Source: Spirochaetales bacterium
GTDB taxonomy: Bacteria > Spirochaetota > Spirochaetia > DSM-2461
Direction: 5' to 3'
Assembly (NCBI GenBank): GCA_016936295.1
Contig: JAFGYD010000104.1
Coordinates: 1-37,458 of the forward strand
DNA: 37,458 bases
The notes below the pieces were generated by a model, which saw only the letters and a program-made list of their open reading frames with translations, did not search any database and had not been told where the DNA came from. Each line of letters opens with the position of its first letter. The stretch's first letter is position 1. Positions 32,515 through 37,458 of the stretch are shown here, piece by piece. The translations under genes were made by a program, and so were the position numbers.

Positions 32515-32997
32515 ATGAGTAGTTGTCCATGTGGTAGTGGAAAAGAGTTGGATGTTTGCTGTAAACCATATATTTCTGGTTCAGCTAAAGCACCTACAGC
32601 AGAGGCTTTAATGAGGTCTAGATATACAGCTTATACCTTGGTTGAAGTTGATTATATTGTAAAAACCCACGATTCAAAAACCAGGGATGAAATTTCTAAG
32701 GAAGAGACAAAAAACTGGGCAGAAAATTCCCAATGGATGGGTCTTGATATTGTAAGAGTTGTAGATGGTCAAGATAAGGATTCAACAGGTATTGTTGAGT
32801 TTAAAGCTTACTATAAGCAAAACGGTATTAAATATACACACCATGAAGAGGCACAGTTTACTAAAAAAAGAGGTGATTGGTTTTTTACAGATAGTAAAAT
32901 AGTTAATAAACCAGTTGTTAGGGATGGTGAAAAAGTTGGAAGAAACGATCCTTGTCCTTGTGGAAGTGGAAAAAAATATAAAAAATGCTGCGGCTGA
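32515..32997 (+). CDS. ychJ: YchJ family SEC-C zinc-binding protein (UPF0225)
   Basis: 160 aa from the ATG at 32515, which has AAGGAG at 6 nt; the track's TTG start is inside that ribosome site's spacer. A SEC-C-like motif lies at each end: N-terminal '[13 protein letters not shown]' and C-terminal '[16 protein letters not shown]', each a zinc ligand set. The middle NTF2-like part has '[13 protein letters not shown]', the YchJ signature. Function of the family is unknown. It is followed by a terminator, so it is probably a single-gene unit. Confidence 0.93.
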   Translation: MSSCPCGSGKELDVCCKPYISGSAKAPTAEALMRSRYTAYTLVEVDYIVKTHDSKTRDEISKEETKNWAENSQWMGLDIVRVVDGQDKDSTGIVEFKAYYKQNGIKYTHHEEAQFTKKRGDWFFTDSKIVNKPVVRDGEKVGRNDPCPCGSGKKYKKCCG

Positions 32998-33015
32998 TGT
33001 AGCTGTTTAAATAGT

Positions 33016-33046
33016 AAAAGTCACTTTTTAAAAGTGGCTTTTTTAT
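33016..33046 (+). terminator. Rho-independent terminator of ychJ
   Basis: AAAAGTCACTTTT pairs with AAAAGTGGCTTTT (one G-U), the inner A/T pairs opening as the loop, followed by a T-rich tail. It lies 18 nt after the ychJ stop and before the sixA promoter. Confidence 0.8.
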
Positions 33047-33057
33047 TTTAGAACGTT

Positions 33058-33063
33058 TATAAT
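33058..33063 (+). promoter_or_regulatory. -10 box of sixA
   Basis: A perfect TATAAT ends 6 nt before the sixA ATG. No good -35 is seen at 16-18 bp and there is no Shine-Dalgarno, so a leaderless transcript is likely if this box is used. Confidence 0.4.
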
Positions 33064-33069
33064 GATTTT

Positions 33070-33513
33070 ATGAAACTCTATTTATTAAGACATGGGGATG
33101 CCGAAATTTACTCTCAAAATGGAGACCGGGGTAGAGAACTCTCGGATTTAGGTAGAAACCAGTCAAGAAAAGCGGGACGTTATTTAAAGGATGTTCATCC
33201 TGGAGTCGTTCTAATGTCAACATTTGTTCGGGCTAAACAAACTCTTGAAATAGTTAATCGAGAGGGGGGTAGTTGTGCTTTAAGGGAATTTGTAAGCCTG
33301 GATGTATCACCTTCTGGTTCATTAGAAGACTTAATGATTGAGATTAATACTTATAGAGAAGACTCTGTTTGTGTTGTAGGACACAACCCTCAGTTGTCTA
33401 ATCTAATCGAGTATTTAACCGGGGAAAAGAGAACTATGGGAAACTGTAGTTTTGCAGAGATAGATCTGGAAAGTAAAAAATTGATTGAATTTAAAACAGT
33501 AGAAGAGATGTAA
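33070..33513 (+). CDS. sixA: Phosphohistidine phosphatase SixA
   Basis: 147 aa. Single-domain histidine phosphatase. 'LYLLRHGDAE' holds the catalytic RHG; 'ELSDLGRNQSRKAGRYL', 'MSTFVRAKQT' and 'VCVVGHNPQLS' (second His) complete the site. SixA removes phosphate from phospho-His in signalling or PTS proteins (ArcB HPt and NPr in E. coli). Candidate phospho-His proteins in this window are the hybrid kinase and the HPr-like protein, but no direct link is visible. The next gene begins 1 nt after its stop codon, so they are cotranscribed. Confidence 0.93.
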   Translation: MKLYLLRHGDAEIYSQNGDRGRELSDLGRNQSRKAGRYLKDVHPGVVLMSTFVRAKQTLEIVNREGGSCALREFVSLDVSPSGSLEDLMIEINTYREDSVCVVGHNPQLSNLIEYLTGEKRTMGNCSFAEIDLESKKLIEFKTVEEM

Positions 33514-33514
33514 A

Positions 33515-33991
33515 ATGTACGAATTAAATAATAAGGGTGTAATGTTTTCCAAAGAAGGAAAACTTGATGAAGCTATTAATCTTTTTAATGCTGCATTAGT
33601 TGAAGATCCAAACGATCCCAATGTTAACTATAATATGGCATTGGTTTATATGAAAAAAGAGGATTTTAAAAAAGCTATTGAATATTTAGAGAAATCTGTA
33701 GAATCTCAACCATGCGATGATAATTTAAGAGAGATAGCTGTTTGTTATATTCGGCTAAAAGATTTTAAAACAGCAAGAAAATATTTAATACAAGCTGTAA
33801 CCGATTTTGGTTCATCGGATACTGAAAATGTTTTAGGGGTTCTATTTTTTCAAATGGCTCATTTCGAAGAAGCCATGCGACATTTTGAACACGCAACCAA
33901 GCTAAATGAACTAAATAAGGATGCTTGGTTTAACTTAAGCGATACTCTTGATCAATTAGGTCTAGAGAAGGAATCTAAAGAAGGCTCGTAG
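33515..33991 (+). CDS. TPR-repeat protein, cytoplasmic
   Basis: 158 aa, no signal peptide. About four tetratricopeptide repeats run from residue 1 to the end: 'GKLDEAINLFNAALVEDPND', 'EDFKKAIEYLEKSVESQPCD', 'KDFKTARKYLIQAVTDF' and 'AHFEEAMRHFEHATKLNEL'. A protein-binding module with no enzymatic motif. It sits between sixA (1-nt gap, AGAAGAG upstream) and the HAD gene (8-nt gap), forming a three-gene unit. Confidence 0.82.
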   Translation: MYELNNKGVMFSKEGKLDEAINLFNAALVEDPNDPNVNYNMALVYMKKEDFKKAIEYLEKSVESQPCDDNLREIAVCYIRLKDFKTARKYLIQAVTDFGSSDTENVLGVLFFQMAHFEEAMRHFEHATKLNELNKDAWFNLSDTLDQLGLEKESKEGS

Positions 33992-33999
33992 GAGATTTA

Positions 34000-34659
34000 A
34001 TGAGATTTAAATGTTTAATATTGGATCATGATGATACAGCAGTGCATAGCACAGCTGATATTCACTATCCAGCACATATAAAAACAATGGAAAAACTAAG
34101 ACCCGGAGTTGAAGTTATATCCCTTGAGGGGTGGTTTTTAAAAAACTTTCATCCTGGAATTATGGAGTATATGACTGATGAGTTGAAGTTTACAAATTTT
34201 GAAATTGAGGAAGAGTATAGTATTTGGCAAGATTTTGTTGCTACAAGACATCCAGAGTTTTACCCAGGATTTATAGATTTAGTACGGGAATTTAAAAACC
34301 GTGGTGGACGGGTAGCCATTGTTTCTCATTCTACAAAAGAGGTCATTCAAAGGGATTATGATAGTGTTGGAGCTGGCGATATTCCTGAATTAATATTTGG
34401 GTGGCATAATAACGAAAATCTTAGAAAACCTGCACCATATCCCATTGAAGAAATATTGAAAAATTTTAACTTAAAGCCAGAAGAAGCATTAATTATTGAT
34501 GATTTAAAACCTGCAGTAATAATGAGTAGAAATACAGGTGTCCCTGTCGCTGGAGCTGGGTGGGGTCATCGAATACCTGAAATTATTGATTATATGGAAA
34601 AAAATTGCCATTTTTATTTAAAAGAGTTAGACGATCTTAGAGCCTTAATTTTCCCTTAA
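34000..34659 (+). CDS. HAD-superfamily hydrolase
   Basis: 219 aa. HAD motifs in order: I 'LILDHDDTAVHS' (Asp9 nucleophile, Asp11), II 'IVSHST', III the Lys in 'RKPAPYP', and IV 'LIIDDLKPAV'. A helical cap lies between I and II (about 20-100). Subfamily IA by layout; a phosphatase for a small phosphorylated metabolite. The motif I residue before the second Asp is Asp-Asp rather than the commoner DxDGT. Substrate not assignable. AGGAG lies 6 nt before the ATG; last gene of the sixA unit. Confidence 0.88.
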   Translation: MRFKCLILDHDDTAVHSTADIHYPAHIKTMEKLRPGVEVISLEGWFLKNFHPGIMEYMTDELKFTNFEIEEEYSIWQDFVATRHPEFYPGFIDLVREFKNRGGRVAIVSHSTKEVIQRDYDSVGAGDIPELIFGWHNNENLRKPAPYPIEEILKNFNLKPEEALIIDDLKPAVIMSRNTGVPVAGAGWGHRIPEIIDYMEKNCHFYLKELDDLRALIFP

Positions 34660-34669
34660 AAAATTTATG

Positions 34670-34699
34670 TTGACAGTTTTAAAATTTCAACTGTAATAT
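34670..34699 (+). promoter_or_regulatory. Promoter of the sugar ABC transporter operon
   Basis: A perfect TTGACA (34670-34675) is followed after 18 bp by TAATAT (4/6). The predicted start near 34706 falls on the AAACGTTT dyad. Confidence 0.55.
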
Positions 34700-34703
34700 T
34701 ACT

Positions 34704-34716
34704 TAAAACGTTTACA
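34704..34716 (+). promoter_or_regulatory. Candidate LacI-type operator of the sugar transporter
   Basis: An AAACGTTT core palindrome (34706-34713), centred on CG like LacI/GalR-family operators, lies at the predicted transcription start. The outer bases are only partly symmetric (TTA on the left, ACA on the right). No regulator gene is in the window. Confidence 0.4.
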
Positions 34717-34739
34717 GTTATTTTACAAGAGGAGAGAAA

Positions 34740-36095
34740 ATGAAGGGAATAATTAAATTTGCATGTTTAAGTTTATTGCTAATGGTTTCGTTTAATGTTT
34801 TTGCTAACGGAAATGGAGAGAAAAAAAGTAGTTCTTCAAAGGATGAAAAAGTGGTTTTAACATGGTGGACATGGACAATTCCTACAGTTGAAGATTTTGA
34901 AGTAATTAAAGCTGGGTTTGAGGCAAAATACCCATATATAGAGTTGCAATCAAGTGTTAACCAAATGGATGATTATAAAACAAAATTACAAGCTGAATTT
35001 TCATCAGGTGCTGGTCCAGATATTCTATGTGTACAGCCAGGATCTTTATTAAATAAATATAATTCATTTTTAATGGACTTGGAAACACCTGCGAAAGAGA
35101 CTTTAAGACAGTTAGTTCCAGCAGTTGTTCAAGATGCTAAAGTTCGATCTGGTGGAGATAAAATTGCAATGGCTCCATTGGGTTCAGCTTCTACAATGTT
35201 TATTTATTACAACGCAACATATTTTGAACAGGCAGGAATTAAAGAAGTTCCTACCGATTTAGAATCATTAAAAATTGCAGTTGAAAAATTAAAAGCAACA
35301 TTTCCAAATAAGTTACCTTTAACAATTGGTTTAAAAGACGGATGGTTTAATGGAGATGTTTTCTCTCTATTTGCAAATATGGTTGAACCAGGAATAACAG
35401 AGAGAGCAGATAATGGTTCAGTTAAATGGAATTCTCCTAAATTTGTAGAAGCTATGGAGCTTTTAAAAATGTTGGTTAATGAAGGTTTAATTGAAAAAGA
35501 TGCTTTAGGTGTTTCTGTTTACGAAGATTCAATAGGTATGTGGGCAGATGGAAAAGCAGCAATGCATATAAATGGAGGTTGGGCAATTGGTATGTTATCT
35601 AACCCTTCTAATGTAAATGCAGAAGGTAAACCTTATGCGGACAGAAGAGGTGATAGAGCTACAGACAACGATGTTTTTGGTGCATTCCCTGTACCCAACT
35701 TTGCAGGAGGAGCTCCAGTTGTATTAGGTGGTATTGATGTTGGTATTGCTATCAATAAGAATGTAGAAAAAGATCCTGCTAAATTAGATGCTGCTCTCAA
35801 ACTACTTGATTATATGCTTGTTGGAGAAGGACGGGAGTATCAAACAGGAAGACCAGGTGCAGGTTTAATTCCTTCAAAAATAGGAACTTCTCTAAATAAA
35901 TCTATATACCAGGATGAAGCATCATCTAAGGGTGTAGATGCAATAGTAAATGCTACAAACAATAATATGGCCGCTCCACGAGGAGTTTCTAACCCTGCAG
36001 TTTTTACTCAAATGGGAATCGTTGTTCAAAATGTTGTTGCAGGTAACGACATTCAAACAGAACTTGATAATTTACAATTAACATCTGAGAAATAA
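34740..36095 (+). CDS. Sugar ABC transporter substrate-binding protein
   Basis: 451 aa. Signal peptide about 1-22 ('SFNVFANG', cleavage after FA; no lipobox Cys). Mature protein has the family-1 extracellular binding fold: 'LTWWTWT', 'EAKYPYIELQSSVNQMDDY', 'SGAGPDILCVQPG', 'MFIYYNATYFEQAGI', 'AAMHINGGWAIGML' and 'GGIDVGIAINKN'. The Trp-rich start and length fit oligosaccharide or glycoside binders; the sugar cannot be named. AGAGGAGAG lies before the ATG. First gene of the operon; a stable hairpin separates it from the permease. Confidence 0.95.
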   Translation: MKGIIKFACLSLLLMVSFNVFANGNGEKKSSSSKDEKVVLTWWTWTIPTVEDFEVIKAGFEAKYPYIELQSSVNQMDDYKTKLQAEFSSGAGPDILCVQPGSLLNKYNSFLMDLETPAKETLRQLVPAVVQDAKVRSGGDKIAMAPLGSASTMFIYYNATYFEQAGIKEVPTDLESLKIAVEKLKATFPNKLPLTIGLKDGWFNGDVFSLFANMVEPGITERADNGSVKWNSPKFVEAMELLKMLVNEGLIEKDALGVSVYEDSIGMWADGKAAMHINGGWAIGMLSNPSNVNAEGKPYADRRGDRATDNDVFGAFPVPNFAGGAPVVLGGIDVGIAINKNVEKDPAKLDAALKLLDYMLVGEGREYQTGRPGAGLIPSKIGTSLNKSIYQDEASSKGVDAIVNATNNNMAAPRGVSNPAVFTQMGIVVQNVVAGNDIQTELDNLQLTSEK

Positions 36096-36101
36096 TTTTA
36101 T

Positions 36102-36124
36102 AGAGCTGTCTTTATGGCAGCTCT
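36102..36124 (+). repeat. Intergenic hairpin between binding-protein and permease genes
   Basis: AGAGCTGTC pairs with GGCAGCTCT (9 bp, one G-U) over a 5-nt loop, with no T-run after it. Hairpins in this position often protect or partly terminate the upstream message so that binding protein exceeds permease. That role is inferred. Confidence 0.6.
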
Positions 36125-36142
36125 CTTAGTATGGAGAAATTT

Positions 36143-37054
36143 ATGATAAAGCAGAATACTGGTTCATTAATTAAAATGAAGAGAGCTGAAATTGTATCCG
36201 GGTACCTATTCCTTGTTCCCGTTATAGCTCTTTTAGGGCTTTTTGTATTTTATGGATTAGGTTATGTAGTTAAATTAAGTTTTTATAAATGGGATGGGTT
36301 TATACCTGAAACCAGGGAATTTAGAGGACTTAAAAATTATTTAATTCTGTTTTCCGATCCAATCTCATTAATAGCATTCAAAAATGTTATTATTTTTATG
36401 ATAGCAACAGTAACTATACAAATGTTTTTAGGATTAACATTTGCAATGCTTTTAAGACCAGGTTTATGGGGTAGTTCTGTATTTAAAGCTATTATTTACA
36501 TCCCTGTAACACTCTCAACTGTTGTTATCGCACGAATTTTTATGGGGTTATATGAACCATATTTTGGGATTATAAATACTTTATTAAGAACAATAGGTTT
36601 AGAAAATTTAACAAGAACATGGCTGGGAGACCCAAATACCGCTCTTTGGTGTATTATTGCAGCAAATGTTTTTCAGTGGACCGGGGCTCAAATGATATTC
36701 TACATTGCCGGGTTAACTACAATTCCCGAAGAGGTGTTTGAAGCTGCTCAAATTGATGGGGCAGGTTTTTGGAGAACATTTACTTCTGTGGTCTGGCCGG
36801 GGCTATGGTCAACCCATACAACTGTTATTGTTTTAGGAATTGTTGGTGCAATTAAAACATTCGATATAGTTTGGCTTTTTACTCAGGGCGGTCCGGGAAA
36901 TGCAACTCAGTTCCCTGCAACTCTTCTTTACCAATCGGTGGCTCAAAATTCACAAGCCGGTTATGGTGCAGCTATAAGTGTATTAATGATTATTTTAAGT
37001 GTAGCTTTATCAGCTTTTCAAATATCTTTTAACAAAAAAAGGCAGGATGCTTAG
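36143..37054 (+). CDS. Sugar ABC transporter permease, MalF-like
   Basis: 303 aa from the ATG at 36143, which has GGAG at 6 nt; the track's ATG at 36131 lies across that site and has none of its own. Six membrane helices. The conserved cytoplasmic loop 'AAQIDGAGFWRTFTSVVWPGL' (EAA motif, seen as 'EAAQIDGAGFWRTF') contacts the ATPase. The 'FRGLKNYLILFSDP' start is typical of this family. No ATPase gene is in view; a shared MsmX-type ATPase is common in such operons. Confidence 0.94.
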   Translation: MIKQNTGSLIKMKRAEIVSGYLFLVPVIALLGLFVFYGLGYVVKLSFYKWDGFIPETREFRGLKNYLILFSDPISLIAFKNVIIFMIATVTIQMFLGLTFAMLLRPGLWGSSVFKAIIYIPVTLSTVVIARIFMGLYEPYFGIINTLLRTIGLENLTRTWLGDPNTALWCIIAANVFQWTGAQMIFYIAGLTTIPEEVFEAAQIDGAGFWRTFTSVVWPGLWSTHTTVIVLGIVGAIKTFDIVWLFTQGGPGNATQFPATLLYQSVAQNSQAGYGAAISVLMIILSVALSAFQISFNKKRQDA

Positions 37055-37458
37055 ATGAAAAATAGTGTAAATTTAAAAGAAAAAATTATAACTCAGACTG
37101 TTTTAATTGTTTTATCAATAATTTTTTTATTACCAATGGTTTATGTTCTAATATCATCTTTTAAGGTTGCTGGAATAGGAAACTACACATATCTTTTTAC
37201 TTCGGGATTTCCTATTGTCAGAATGATTTTTAATAGTGTGCTTGTCTCTTTTCTTCAGGTTTTTTTAATTGTTGCTGTATCGTCCCCTGCCGCATTTGCT
37301 TTTTCAAAAATTAAATTTCCAGGACGAGATATTATTTTTTTAATTATTATGCTAACTATGTCCATCTCTCTACTCTGTTTTATAACACCGTTATTCCAGA
37401 CAATGAAAGCATTAGGATGGATAAATACATATGCCGCTTTAGTTCTTCCTGCTGCAAC
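37055..37458 (+). CDS. Sugar ABC transporter permease, MalG-like (partial, runs off the window)
   Basis: Open from the ATG at 37055 to the right edge (134 codons, no stop), so it is missing from the ORF track. It starts with a helix 'TVLIVLSIIFLLPMVYVLISS' region, then 'FTSGFPIVRMIFNSVLVSF' and 'SPAAFAFSKIKFPGRDIIF', the standard MalG-type beginning with the conserved 'AYAFSRxxFxG'-like turn. It begins 1 nt after the MalF-like stop codon. It completes the pair of permeases expected for this transporter; the EAA loop lies beyond the edge. Confidence 0.9.
   Translation, partial: MKNSVNLKEKIITQTVLIVLSIIFLLPMVYVLISSFKVAGIGNYTYLFTSGFPIVRMIFNSVLVSFLQVFLIVAVSSPAAFAFSKIKFPGRDIIFLIIMLTMSISLLCFITPLFQTMKALGWINTYAALVLPAA

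Noticed and set aside
36102-36124. Rho-independent terminator inside the sugar operon
   Set aside because: The stem is good but no T-run follows; better read as an mRNA-stabilising or attenuating hairpin.
1-37458. CRISPR array, transposon, prophage, tRNA or rRNA
   Set aside because: No regularly spaced repeats, transposase or integrase motifs, tRNA-like cloverleaf or rRNA-like sequence were seen by eye on either strand.

Overview
The window is a gene-dense, AT-rich stretch of bacterial chromosome with 38 protein genes. It has no rRNA, tRNA, CRISPR array, IS element or phage gene that I can see, and no gene-free gap above about 110 bp. Several points suggest a spirochaete: low GC, a cyclophilin-FKBP fusion lipoprotein, PEGA and TPR envelope proteins, loose lipoboxes, a Gld-like ABC exporter with DUF4340, and frequent TTG/GTG starts. 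The phylum is an inference, not a proof.

Layout. 1-4.7 kb: a possible PilZ-like protein, a DUF2161-type PD-(D/E)XK nuclease, a membrane-anchored rhodanese, a DUF998-like membrane protein, a free-standing DsbD-alpha-like domain, a long Nudix/winged-helix NAD regulator and a periplasmic TPR protein. 4.8-8.8 kb: a tightly coupled nadA-nadB-nadC operon for de novo NAD synthesis. It has a strong inverted repeat at its promoter and a membrane-anchored LuxR-type HTH gene at its end. 8.7-13.2 kb (minus): ABC ATPase, permease, GldG-like protein and DUF4340 protein. 13.3-16.5 kb: a BioD/DRTGG protein coupled to an unknown 258-aa protein, divergent from a YqhD-type alcohol dehydrogenase. 16.5-20.9 kb: a large unknown envelope protein, a TPR lipoprotein and a TraB-family protein.

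20.9-26.1 kb (minus): hybrid histidine kinase, PEGA protein, cyclophilin-FKBP lipoprotein, ogt and radA, closely spaced. 26.2-32.4 kb: a 498-aa protein with an embedded HPr-like domain, a periplasmic 5'-nucleotidase, a eukaryotic-type HisA, an archaeal-type MfnA decarboxylase and, convergently, an MFS transporter. 32.5-37.5 kb: YchJ, SixA, a TPR protein, a HAD hydrolase, then a sugar ABC transporter operon (binding protein, permease 1, permease 2) that runs off the right edge.

The best-supported system is NAD synthesis with its probable regulator and operator. The most unusual genes are the eukaryotic-type hisA, the archaeal-type mfnA, the HPr-domain protein, the stand-alone DsbD-alpha domain, and the immunophilin with a possible second, unexported start. 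Two window-wide patterns stand out. All six convergent gene pairs overlap at their 3' ends. Several genes lack a Shine-Dalgarno and have their ATG 6-8 nt after a -10 box, as expected for leaderless mRNAs.
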